This document shows positions 1 to 6,962 of a stretch of 64,000 nucleotides of DNA, piece by piece. The translations under genes were made by a program, and so were the position numbers. A model generated the notes under the pieces. That model ran no database searches. It was not told where the DNA came from and worked only from the letters and a program-made list of their open reading frames with translations. Each line of letters starts with the position of its first letter. Position 1 is the first letter of the stretch. Source of the stretch: Bradyrhizobium sp. WSM3983 (GTDB taxonomy: Bacteria; Pseudomonadota; Alphaproteobacteria; Rhizobiales; Xanthobacteraceae); contig NZ_KI421489.1 of assembly GCF_000473045.1 (NCBI RefSeq), forward strand, positions 62,192 to 126,191. Reading direction: 5' to 3'.

Positions 1-660
1 CTCGGCCATCGCGAACGGCTGCGCGAGCGCTTCTACAGCTCGGGCGCGGATGCGCTCAGCGACTACGAGCTCCTGGAGATGGCGCTGTTTCCGGCGCTGC
101 CGCGGCGCGACACCAAGCCGCTGGCGAAGACGCTGATCAAGATCTTCGGCTCGTTCGCCGAGGTCGTCCACGCGCCGGTGGCACGGTTGCGGGAGATCGA
201 CGGCGTCGGCGAAGCCGCCATCAACCAGCTCAAGCTGATTGCGGCGGCCGCGCACCGTGTCGCCAAGGGCGAGGTCAACAGCCGCAACGCGCTGTCGTCC
301 TGGAACGAGGTGATCGCCTATTGCCGCACCAGCATGGCCTTTGCCGACAAGGAGCAGTTTCGCCTGCTGTTCCTCGACAAGCGCAACCAGCTCATCGCCG
401 ACGAGGTGCAGCAGACTGGCACCGTCGACCACACGCCGGTCTATCCGCGCGAGGTGGTCAAGCGCGCGCTGGAGCTGTCGGCGACCGCGTTGATCCTGGT
501 GCACAACCATCCCTCAGGCGATCCCTCCCCCTCGCAGGCCGATATCCAGATGACCAAGGCGATCATCGACATCGCCAAGCCGCTCGGGATTGCCGTGCAT
601 GATCACATCATCGTCGGCAAGAACGGACATGCGAGTTTGCGGGGGATGCGGTTAATCTGA
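1..660 (+). CDS. radC: RadC family JAB-domain protein, 5' end missing
   Basis: The reading frame is open from base 1 ([11 protein letters not shown]..., then [10 protein letters not shown]), so the N-terminus lies outside the window; 219 residues are present. An N-terminal UPF0758 helix-hairpin-helix region is followed by a C-terminal JAB/MPN metalloprotease-like domain. Its metal-binding motif [14 protein letters not shown] is visible at about residues 167-180, followed by DHIIVG. The family is called DNA repair protein RadC, but its true role is unsettled. The last 28 codons are repeated, diverged, at 1841-1924 downstream of three inserted small genes, so this 3' end may be a replaced version. 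The ATG at 79 is internal, not the start. Confidence 0.95.
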   Translation, partial: LGHRERLRERFYSSGADALSDYELLEMALFPALPRRDTKPLAKTLIKIFGSFAEVVHAPVARLREIDGVGEAAINQLKLIAAAAHRVAKGEVNSRNALSSWNEVIAYCRTSMAFADKEQFRLLFLDKRNQLIADEVQQTGTVDHTPVYPREVVKRALELSATALILVHNHPSGDPSPSQADIQMTKAIIDIAKPLGIAVHDHIIVGKNGHASLRGMRLI

Positions 661-731
661 CCTGGAGCCGAATTGCGCTTCTCGGTTGTGCTAGGAATTT
701 GAAACAGCGTCGACACGTTGAGCGAAGATGC

Positions 732-1079
732 ATGCCACGGCTGTCTAATCTGGATCGTGCAGTCATCCCTGAGGCAAAGATCGCGGGTTATCTGTTGAGC
801 CTCCGGCACCCCGGCGGGCGCGCGAAAGCACGATTCCTTGAGGGCTTCGGGTTTCGTGCCAAGGATTGGCGCAAGCTGCGTGATGCCATCATCGTCCACG
901 CGACGGCAAACGACATCACTGCGTTGCACCAAACTCCATTCGGCACCGGATATGAGATCGACGGCCCGCTGCCGACACCAGACGGTCGTAACCCGATCGT
1001 TCGTGTGGTATGGTTTGTGGAGACGCAGGAAACTGCTCCTCGCCTGGTGACCTTGGTACCGAGGATTGTTGCTCGATGA
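732..1079 (+). CDS. DUF6883 domain protein
   Basis: A 115-residue protein whose whole length resembles the DUF6883 domain: a PEAKIAGYLL-type start, GRAKARFLEGFGF in the middle and a C-terminal IVRVVWFVE...APRLVTLVP strand pair. ATG at 732 was chosen; an in-frame TTG at 699 would add 11 residues with no better ribosome site. The stop overlaps the next ATG by four bases (ATGA), so translation is probably coupled. The domain also occurs, from memory, at the ends of larger phage-like or toxin-like proteins; its biochemistry is unknown to me. It is the first gene of a three-gene cassette behind radC. A toxin-antitoxin or defence role is inference only. Confidence 0.75.
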   Translation: MPRLSNLDRAVIPEAKIAGYLLSLRHPGGRAKARFLEGFGFRAKDWRKLRDAIIVHATANDITALHQTPFGTGYEIDGPLPTPDGRNPIVRVVWFVETQETAPRLVTLVPRIVAR

Positions 1080-1300
1080 TCGATGAACTGGACCTCGTCG
1101 TCTTGAAACGCGATTTGCCCGCGGAGCGGCTAGCTGCCGGTGATGTTGGGACCGTCGTCTTGGTGCATCGGCACGGTGAAGGCTATGAGGTTGAATTCAC
1201 GACGCTGTCGGGTGACACCGTTACGGTCGTGACCCTCGATGCGGCCGACGTGCGACCGGTCGAGCCACGCGAGATCGTTCATGCGCGTGCGGTGAGGTGA
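1076..1300 (+). CDS. DUF4926 domain protein
   Basis: A 74-residue protein matching DUF4926: LDLVVLKRDLP, then GDVGTVVLVH, GYEVEF and a VVTLDAADVRPV ending. This looks like a small SH3-like beta barrel. ATG at 1076 overlaps the DUF6883 stop by four bases and the next gene follows after six bases, so all three are one transcription unit. DUF4926 proteins often sit beside small proteins of unknown function and can be read as the partner of the DUF6883 protein. No enzyme residues are evident. Family call is fairly safe; function is unknown. Confidence 0.75.
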   Translation: MIDELDLVVLKRDLPAERLAAGDVGTVVLVHRHGEGYEVEFTTLSGDTVTVVTLDAADVRPVEPREIVHARAVR

Positions 1301-1306
1301 CTGCTG

Positions 1307-1753
1307 GTGGCTGGGCAAAGAGTCGAATTCTCTGTGACCGCGACCATCCCGTGCACAAATGCGGTTCGTGATGAAATCTGGGATCGGCAAACTGCGTACG
1401 GAGCAGTCGAATACGCGGGCAACCCTACCCTCGGTCAGTGTTATCCGACCTCGCGAGTGGTGCAACATTACTATCCGGCAACCGAAATCATCAAGGGTAA
1501 TGTCTGGACGGGTCAGAGAGAAGAAGTTCACTTTTGGAATGCTCTGCCTACTGGCGACTGCTGGTATCACATTGACTTCAGCTGGCAGCAATTTCCCGTA
1601 GGCTCAGTTGTCCGAGACTTCGTCGTGCTCGACCGTCAACAGTTGGTTGACAGTGAGGTCACGATCCAGCGTTGTTCTCTTTTGCTGAAGCGCGTCGAGA
1701 GTTACTTGCGAAATCTGAGTGCAACCGATCCTTGGCCAGATCAAAGCCCTTAA
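1307..1753 (+). CDS. YunG-like protein, possible papain-fold enzyme
   Basis: A 148-residue protein starting at GTG 1307, six bases after the DUF4926 stop. The pattern GQCYPTSRVVQ around Cys45, HFWNALP around His75 and HIDFSWQQFP around Asp90 resembles the YunG family, where a conserved GQC, an H-W-N and a D-x-T/S-x-x-QF motif recur. Cys45-His75-Asp90 would fit a papain/transglutaminase-like triad; this is inference from spacing and not shown. By eye its base composition is less GC-rich than radC or the DUF4239 gene, which suggests transfer. It is the last gene of the cassette inserted behind radC. An active cysteine enzyme working with the two upstream small proteins is one possibility. Confidence 0.6.
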   Translation: MAGQRVEFSVTATIPCTNAVRDEIWDRQTAYGAVEYAGNPTLGQCYPTSRVVQHYYPATEIIKGNVWTGQREEVHFWNALPTGDCWYHIDFSWQQFPVGSVVRDFVVLDRQQLVDSEVTIQRCSLLLKRVESYLRNLSATDPWPDQSP

Positions 1754-1840
1754 GTCACGCCTCGATCGCAATTGGCGCCCCTTCTGCCTGCAGCTAGTCT
1801 CGGGCTCGGGTTCACGAAACACGACATCTGCTGTTGGGCC

Positions 1841-1924
1841 CCAAGCCGCTCGGCATCGCCGTGCACGACCACATCATCGTCGGGAAGAGCGGACATGCCA
1901 GCCAGCGCAGGATGCGTTTGATCT
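1841..1924 (+). pseudogene. Second, diverged copy of the radC 3' end
   Basis: These 84 bases align without gaps to 575-658 of radC, with about 70 identities by hand count, mostly differing at third codon positions. They encode [20 protein letters not shown]..., 24 of 27 residues identical to RadC, but the TGA stop is replaced by TCG and the frame runs on to a stop at 1954. Nothing upstream of 1841 resembles radC. The fragment marks the right border of the 732-1753 cassette and suggests insertion into radC with a new 3' end supplied. Confidence 0.85.
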
Positions 1925-1952
1925 CGGGCTTCGAATCACGTCACAAGGGACC

Positions 1953-2774
1953 ATGAGCGATTGGCTGCACAACCAGCCGGTGCCCTTGATGGCGCTGGTG
2001 ATCTTCGGCTTCACCTATCTGCTGGCGGCAGTGGTGTTCGTCTCCGTCGCGTTGGTGGCGACGGGGGAGCGCGCGAAAGCGCTGAAGGCGATCTCGCCCG
2101 GCATGCTGCCGGTGCTCGGCATCATTTTCGGCCTGTTCGTCGCCTTCACCGCGGCCCAGGTCTGGGGTGACAGCGACCGCGCCGGCGCCGCGGTGAGCCG
2201 CGAGGCCAGCGCGCTTCGCAGCGCCGTGCTGCTCGCCGCCGGCCTGCCGGCGGAGCAGGAAGCCAAGCTGCGCGGGCTGGTGCGTGACTATGTCGAGCAG
2301 GCCGTCACGGTGGAATGGCCGGAGATGGCGCATCAGGAGGCCTCCCTGAAGGCGACGCCGCCGGCGCTCGCCGAAGCCCTGCAGCTCGTCGTCACCATGG
2401 CGCCGCAGGGTCGGGCACAGGAGACCACGCAGCACGAGATCGTCGCCGCGCTGGAGCAGGCGCTGGATGCGCGGCGGCAGCGGATCATCGTCAGCCTGGC
2501 CTCGGTCAACTCGGTGAAATGGTGGTGCCTGTATCTCCAGGCCCTGTGCGAGCTGCTGGTGATCGGCTTCGTTCATTGCGACAACCGCCTGGGATCGGCG
2601 ATCGCGATGGGCCTGTTTGCGACCGGCGTCGCCACCTCGGTGCTCCTGATCGCGGCGCATGACCGCCCGTTCACCGGCCAGATATCGATCTCGCCGGAGC
2701 CGCTGCGCCAGATCATGCCGGAGGCGCCCGGCGGGACGGAATTGACCGCGCCGGCAAACAGTCTTCGGCGCTAG
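1953..2774 (+). CDS. DUF4239 family (bestrophin-like) membrane protein
   Basis: 273 residues from ATG 1953, preceded by AAGGGA at 1945-1950; the frame extends upstream to 1719 but that part reads through the cassette border and is not coding. Four membrane segments are visible: residues about 10-35 (LMALVIFGFTYLLAAVVFVS), 47-68, 189-207 and 214-235, with a soluble helical region between the second and third. The HDRPFTG motif after the last segment is typical of DUF4239. The family resembles bestrophin-type channels, but no function is established. Its stop shares the CTAG palindrome with the convergent VOC gene. Confidence 0.8.
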   Translation: MSDWLHNQPVPLMALVIFGFTYLLAAVVFVSVALVATGERAKALKAISPGMLPVLGIIFGLFVAFTAAQVWGDSDRAGAAVSREASALRSAVLLAAGLPAEQEAKLRGLVRDYVEQAVTVEWPEMAHQEASLKATPPALAEALQLVVTMAPQGRAQETTQHEIVAALEQALDARRQRIIVSLASVNSVKWWCLYLQALCELLVIGFVHCDNRLGSAIAMGLFATGVATSVLLIAAHDRPFTGQISISPEPLRQIMPEAPGGTELTAPANSLRR

Positions 2775-3175
2775 GCGCGCGCCAGCGCGCAGTTCAGCAT
2801 CCATTGCACACCGAAGCGATCGGTGAGCTTGCCATAATAGTCGCCCCAGGGCTGGATGCCGAGCGGCGTGGTGATCGTGCCGCCTTCGGCGAGACGCGCG
2901 AACAGGTCCGTCGTTGCCTCCTGATCATCCATCGCGAGGATATGGGCAGAGCCGCGCATTGGCTCGGCGTCGTCATTGTCCGATGCATAGAAGCAGATGC
3001 CGGGGCCTTCGAACTTCGCGTGCATGATCTTGCCCCGCATCGCGGGACTCCGCAGCGGCATGCCGGGCTCGCCGTGGCGCATGATCTCGGTGACGTTGCC
3101 GAGACCGCAGGCAGCGTAGAAGGCAAGCGCCGGCTCGCACTGGGTCGTAAAAAAGAGATAGTTCGACAGGCGCAT
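2771..3175 (-). CDS. VOC family (PhnB-type) protein
   Basis: 134 residues from ATG 3175, with GAGGAG eight bases upstream; a GTG at 3184 lies too close to that site. The sequence has the beta-alpha-beta-beta-beta folds of a PhnB/3-demethylubiquinone-methyltransferase-like VOC protein: LSNYLFFTTQCEPALAFY at the start, GKIMHAKFEG and CFYASDN in the middle, GGTITTPLGIQPWGDYYGKLTDRFGVQWMLN at the end (given in fragments of the motif). These proteins are small cytoplasmic enzymes or binding proteins of mostly unknown substrate. The TetR regulator just upstream on the same strand may be co-transcribed with it. Confidence 0.85.
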   Translation of the reverse strand: MRLSNYLFFTTQCEPALAFYAACGLGNVTEIMRHGEPGMPLRSPAMRGKIMHAKFEGPGICFYASDNDDAEPMRGSAHILAMDDQEATTDLFARLAEGGTITTPLGIQPWGDYYGKLTDRFGVQWMLNCALARA

Positions 3176-3200
3176 ATTTCGCACTCCTCGCTTGAATTGA

Positions 3201-3785
3201 TCAGGTCTCTGCGCAGGCGTTGAGAGCGGCCACGCGGCAGGCGGATGCTATCGCGGCGCTGACGTCTCTGTCGGCGACCGCCCGGGCCATCGTGACACCG
3301 CCGGACAGGATCGAGAGCAGCGCCCAGGCGCGTGCGCGCCTCTCCTTGCGCGACCGGCCGGGGAGCCCGTCCGCAACCGCGGCCGCCACACGCTCGATCT
3401 CGGCCTCAAAAACCGATTTGATCCCGGCATCGGCGCGCTGGACCTCCGAGGTGAGACTCTGCAAGGCACAGCTCGATCCCAGCTCGCAGATCCGCTTTTG
3501 TCCGAGATAGAAGTCGACGAACACCTCGACCCATTTGGGACCGTGCTCGGCGCGCAAATTCTCGACTCCGATACGCAGCTCCTCAAGGCCCGCCACCAGC
3601 GCAGCCTTGAATGCCTCGCCCTTGGACGAGAAGTGCCCGTAGAATGCGCCGGAGGTGACCTCGGCCTCCTTGGCGAGACCGTCGACGCCGATGCCGCCAA
3701 AACCCTGGCGGCGGAAGCCACGGCCGGCAGCCGCGACCATGCGCGCGCGGGCCTCTTCCTTGTGACCGGACTTGTATCGCACCAC
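3201..3785 (-). CDS. TetR/AcrR family transcriptional regulator
   Basis: 194 residues from GTG 3785 (a second GTG follows at 3782). The N-terminal helix-turn-helix is clear at about residues 10-55 (ARARMVAAAGRGFRRQGFGG, then GAFYGHFSSKGEAF). The C-terminal ligand domain resembles TetR_C_6-type regulators of oxidoreductase or tautomerase genes. It is divergent from the tautomerase gene at 3943, and the gap holds CGATCG-centred palindromes at 3799-3812 and 3855-3874, the likely operators, so autoregulation and control of the tautomerase are expected. The VOC gene lies 25 bases downstream. Confidence 0.9.
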   Translation of the reverse strand: MVRYKSGHKEEARARMVAAAGRGFRRQGFGGIGVDGLAKEAEVTSGAFYGHFSSKGEAFKAALVAGLEELRIGVENLRAEHGPKWVEVFVDFYLGQKRICELGSSCALQSLTSEVQRADAGIKSVFEAEIERVAAAVADGLPGRSRKERRARAWALLSILSGGVTMARAVADRDVSAAIASACRVAALNACAET

Positions 3786-3798
3786 CGCACCTTTTTAC

Positions 3799-3812
3799 AT
3801 AACGATCGCTAT
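3799..3812. promoter_or_regulatory. Candidate TetR operator, proximal
   Basis: ATAACGATCGCTAT is palindromic around CGATCG with one mismatch. It lies 14 bases upstream of the TetR start codon, where binding would block its transcription or translation. It matches the half-sites of the perfect palindrome at 3855-3874. Confidence 0.6.
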
Positions 3813-3854
3813 TTTAATGTTGACGGCATCGCCCGCTCCGTGCGAATGCAGTCA

Positions 3855-3874
3855 CGATCGTTATATAACGATCG
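3855..3874. promoter_or_regulatory. Candidate TetR operator, 20-bp perfect palindrome
   Basis: CGATCGTTATATAACGATCG reads identically on both strands. It carries two CGATCG cores spaced by TTATATAA, with a further ATAACGATCGC repeat shared with 3799-3812. The AT-rich centre may also be part of a -10 element for the tautomerase gene that starts at 3943. Assignment to the adjacent TetR protein is inference from position. Confidence 0.7.
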
Positions 3875-3942
3875 CAATATTATCGCAAGCCGCGATCGCA
3901 GCCGGCGTTCGCGGCGCTCACATCACGAAGGGAGCTTCAATC

Positions 3943-4368
3943 ATGCCGATCACCGTCGTCGCCACGGATGGCATCTTCAGTGCCGCAGCCGAGAAAACCA
4001 TGTTCGCCGAGCTGACCGCCTCGTTTCTCAGGCATCACGATCTGGCAGGCAATGCGTTCATCACGCCGAACGTGATCGGCGAAATCAGCACTATCCCGAA
4101 AGGCCGGTCCTTCGCCGGCGGGACGTCGAACGACATCGTCGTGGTCGAATTGAAAGTCCCGTCCTTCGGGCTGGCGGCGCCTGCGCAAAAGGCGGGCTTC
4201 GTCAAAGAGGCCACCGATATCGCGTTCAGGGCCGCGGAGGGCCGTCATCCGCGCGAGCGTATTTTCGTCAACATGGTCTATGCGGTGGACGGCCTGTGGG
4301 GCATCGGCGGCAAGGCCTACACCAATGCCGAGCTCGGCGACGCAGTCAGCCGCGCCAGCGCTGCTTAA
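3943..4368 (+). CDS. Tautomerase family protein
   Basis: 141 residues from ATG 3943, preceded by AAGGGAG at 3928-3934. The protein begins MPITVV, so removal of Met would expose the N-terminal proline that serves as catalytic base in the 4-oxalocrotonate tautomerase superfamily. RIFVNMVYAVDGLWGIGGKAY in the C-terminal half fits a tautomerase strand and turn. Substrate is unknown. It is divergent from the TetR gene and shares its palindromic control region, so it is probably induced by a ligand of that regulator. The longer frame from 3772 crosses the operators and is not the start. Confidence 0.8.
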   Translation: MPITVVATDGIFSAAAEKTMFAELTASFLRHHDLAGNAFITPNVIGEISTIPKGRSFAGGTSNDIVVVELKVPSFGLAAPAQKAGFVKEATDIAFRAAEGRHPRERIFVNMVYAVDGLWGIGGKAYTNAELGDAVSRASAA

Positions 4369-4408
4369 GGCGCAGCGATCAGACATGCAGCGATCAGCAG
4401 ACATGGAG

Positions 4409-4438
4409 GCGCCGGCGCGTGCGAGACGGCGCCGGCGC
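4409..4438. terminator. GC-rich hairpin between convergent genes
   Basis: GCGCCGGCGC at 4409-4418 pairs with the same palindromic sequence at 4429-4438 across a 10-base loop. It lies between the convergent tautomerase (stop 4368) and glycine-zipper gene (stop 4448). There is no T-run, so it is only a possible bidirectional terminator. Confidence 0.4.
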
Positions 4439-4447
4439 GGTGTCGGT

Positions 4448-4753
4448 TCAGTAGCAGTATCGCGGATCGACCGGGACGTAGCGGCCGTCCGGGCGCTGCA
4501 TGTAGCAGCCGCGCTGATACGCGTAATAGCCGGACCGGCGGCGTTCGCCTTCCGAGGCGATCGCAGCACCCGTGCCGGCGCCGACGACTGCACCGATGGC
4601 CGCGCCGCGGCCACCGCCGAGCGCGCCGCCCAAGATCGCTCCGCCCACGCCACCGATGATGGCGCCGCCGACAGCGTCCTGCGCCATCGCGTCATGGACC
4701 GGGACAGCCATCGCGACCGAGAAACAAACTGCAATTCCAAGACGTCGAAGCAT
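4448..4753 (-). CDS. Glycine-zipper (YMGG-like) secreted small protein
   Basis: 101 residues from ATG 4753, with GGAGG eight bases upstream; the in-frame ATG at 4768 overlaps that site. A signal peptide (LRRLGIAVCFSVAMAVPVHDAMA, ending near AQD) is followed by a glycine zipper rich in GAIIGGVGGAILGGALGG. The C-terminus is Tyr/Cys-rich (GYYAYQRGCYMQRPDGRYV). Such proteins are usually exported and membrane-associated; the role is unknown. Two cysteines in the tail could form a disulfide. Confidence 0.8.
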   Translation of the reverse strand: MLRRLGIAVCFSVAMAVPVHDAMAQDAVGGAIIGGVGGAILGGALGGGRGAAIGAVVGAGTGAAIASEGERRRSGYYAYQRGCYMQRPDGRYVPVDPRYCY

Positions 4754-4906
4754 CCCGAATCCTCCCATCTGATGCGGCCAGTCATAGCGTTTGAAACGAT
4801 CCCGGGCCAGAATAATCGCGTGAATCCGGCTCGCTTCCGCCCTTTACGTCACAAGGCCAGCCTGTCGCGACAACCAGCTGATGCCTCAGATCGAGGGCAC
4901 GGCTGG

Positions 4907-5281
4907 TTACGGCTCGATCCAGCGCTGCACGGATTCTGCCGTATCTGCAGGTGTCGTGTTGAAGCAGATGGCCGCCTGCGGCGCCAGGCGGTGGACGAGG
5001 TTGAGCACCTTCTCGAACAGCAGCAGCCGCTCCTTCGGCTCGCGCAGGCCCGCACCGATGACGATGCAATCGAAGCGCTCGTCGCGCAGCGCCGCCGTCA
5101 CGGCAGCTTCAGCGGCCGCGTCGAGATCGATCAGGCAGCTCGTGACCTCGTAGCCGAGGCCGCGCAGGCGCAGGAGCTGCGCCTCGATATAATTGCGCAC
5201 GAGCGCCGGCGTGAGCTGCGGGAACGTGCTATAATCCGCATTGCCGGGTTCGATGCCGATCGCGAGGACGCGCTTGGCCAT
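4907..5281 (-). CDS. Hypothetical protein, Rossmann-like
   Basis: 124 residues from ATG 5281 (MAKRVLAIGIEPG); the frame upstream of it is open but lacks protein character. Alternating hydrophobic strands and helices (RVLAIGIEPG, YEVTSCLIDLD, FDCIVIGAGLREP, AAICFNTTPADT) suggest a small alpha/beta fold like a response-regulator or NAD-binding core, but the phosphorylation residues and a full GxGxxG are absent. I do not recognise a named family. It stands alone between a glycine-zipper gene and a divergent lysozyme-like gene. Confidence 0.6.
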   Translation of the reverse strand: MAKRVLAIGIEPGNADYSTFPQLTPALVRNYIEAQLLRLRGLGYEVTSCLIDLDAAAEAAVTAALRDERFDCIVIGAGLREPKERLLLFEKVLNLVHRLAPQAAICFNTTPADTAESVQRWIEP

Positions 5282-5564
5282 TGCAGAATCCCTGAGCCAG
5301 ACCGTCTCCGTTGCTAACGGACGGCCGCCCGGCCGGTTCCCGGATTGCGGCTGACGGCCGCGCACTCGCGCGTACATCACTGGTATTGCGTCCTTTGACC
5401 GCAATCTTTCGCGCCGCACCTGTAAGCCATTTCACATGCGCTCCGGCGATGGCCTGCCACATTTGCCGAACCACGCCCAAAGCCTGTGCCCGCAGATGGC
5501 GGCACGCGGCTCACGCCTGATTTGCACAACGAACCGATAGTTTATCAATTCGCGGGAGCGGGAG

Positions 5565-6962
5565 ATGGTGTCATACGAAAGCCTGAAGAGTGGGTATGAG
5601 AGGAACTGGGCCAATCTCGAGATCCGGCCCGTACGTCTTGGCGAGGCCAACGCGACGGCACGCAAGGCCATCAACGGCAAGGCAACCTATCAGCAGGTCG
5701 AACGGCTGACCGGTGTGCCCTGGTACTTCGTCGCGCTCTGCCACTATCGCGAGTCCAATTTCGATTTCGACACCTATCTCGGCAACGGCGAAACGCTGAA
5801 GCGCGTGACGTGCCTCGTCCCGAAAGGGCGCGGCCCGTTCGCCTCGTTCATCGACGGCGCCGTGGACGCGCTGAGGATCCAGCACTTCGTCGGCACGCAG
5901 GACTGGTGCATCGCGCGCACGCTGTACCGGCTCGAATGCTTCAACGGCCTCGGCTATCACGCCAAGGGCGTCAACTCGCCCTATCTCTACGGCGGCTCGA
6001 CCCTTTACGGACCGACCGAGGCGAGGGGCGGCAAATTCGTCGCGGACCACGTGTTCGACTCGAACCATGTCGATTCCCAGCTCGGCACCGCGGTCATCCT
6101 GCATGCGATGATGTCGCTGGATTCCTCGATCACGCTCGACGACAGCCCGTCCATTGTCCCCCGTTCCGAGCCCGACGAGGACGTGGCGTCGTCGGTGCTG
6201 CTGATGCAGCAGACCCTCAACAAGCTGGGCGCCAATCCGCCGCTCGACGAAGACGGCATCAGCGGCCCCAAGACCAAGGCGGCGGTCTCGCAATTTCAGC
6301 AACAACACGCTCTCGAGGATACCGGCCTGCTCGACGGGACCACGATCGCCGCCATCACACGCGCGGGTGTGCAGCCGGTCCAGACGGCAAACGTCGATCT
6401 CTCCCAGATCCTGAGAAGGCTGGAAGGTCTCGCGCAATTGTTGCAAGGCGCGGGCGCGTCACCAGGAGCCGCACCATCTGGCGGTACGACATCCGGTGGC
6501 ACGACGGTGGCCACCAACGATCCGATCGGACTGCTCGAACGGCTGTTCTCTCTCGTCAACAAGACAGCGCCCACACCCGGAACGACCGCTCCGACCAATC
6601 CCGCCCCCGTCGACCAGTTGAAGCCGGTGCTCGACCTGCTCGGCGTCCTGCTCAACAAGGACGGCAAGCCCGTGCTCGGCCAGGTCAACGGCGCGCTTGG
6701 CGAAACCATCGGCAATCTCCTGAACGGCAAGAAGACCGCGCTCGGTATCGGCGGCTCCCTCATCACCGCGCTGCTCTCCGCGGTGACGGCAAGCCCGAAC
6801 GCCGGAGGCCTTGCCGGACTGTTCGGAACGATCGCCTCCGCGGTGCCGGGCCTGAGCCAATTCGCGCTTCCGATCTCGCTGGCGCTCACGGCCTGGGGCG
6901 TGCTCGGCAAGATGGAGAAATGGGCGCAGGGCACCGCGCCGCCGCCCAAGGCGACGGCCTAG
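5565..6962 (+). CDS. Lysozyme-like, peptidoglycan-binding protein
   Basis: 465 residues. The N-terminal region (about 1-190) resembles phage/prophage lysozyme-like domains: a CHYRESNFDFDTYLGNG motif places a candidate catalytic glutamate at Glu63. A PG_binding_1 domain follows at about 207-268 (LLMQQTLNKLG...DGISGPKTKAAVSQFQ). A Gly/Thr/Pro-rich linker and a hydrophobic C-terminal segment (about 395-450) complete it. No signal peptide is present, so export would need another route such as lysis, a holin or the hydrophobic tail. No other phage genes are adjacent. Its stop shares CTAG with the convergent sigma gene. Cell-wall hydrolysis is inferred from domains. Confidence 0.75.
   Translation: MVSYESLKSGYERNWANLEIRPVRLGEANATARKAINGKATYQQVERLTGVPWYFVALCHYRESNFDFDTYLGNGETLKRVTCLVPKGRGPFASFIDGAVDALRIQHFVGTQDWCIARTLYRLECFNGLGYHAKGVNSPYLYGGSTLYGPTEARGGKFVADHVFDSNHVDSQLGTAVILHAMMSLDSSITLDDSPSIVPRSEPDEDVASSVLLMQQTLNKLGANPPLDEDGISGPKTKAAVSQFQQQHALEDTGLLDGTTIAAITRAGVQPVQTANVDLSQILRRLEGLAQLLQGAGASPGAAPSGGTTSGGTTVATNDPIGLLERLFSLVNKTAPTPGTTAPTNPAPVDQLKPVLDLLGVLLNKDGKPVLGQVNGALGETIGNLLNGKKTALGIGGSLITALLSAVTASPNAGGLAGLFGTIASAVPGLSQFALPISLALTAWGVLGKMEKWAQGTAPPPKATA

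Noticed and set aside
1719-1952. An N-terminal extension of the DUF4239 gene in the open frame from 1719
   Set aside because: It runs through the cassette end and the radC remnant and lacks a start with a ribosome site; ATG 1953 with AAGGGA is better.
3772-3942. An N-terminal extension of the tautomerase gene from 3772
   Set aside because: It covers the palindromic operators and would hide the N-terminal proline needed for catalysis.
4409-4438. GC-rich hairpin considered as a strong terminator
   Set aside because: No T-run follows on either strand, so it is kept only as a weak candidate.
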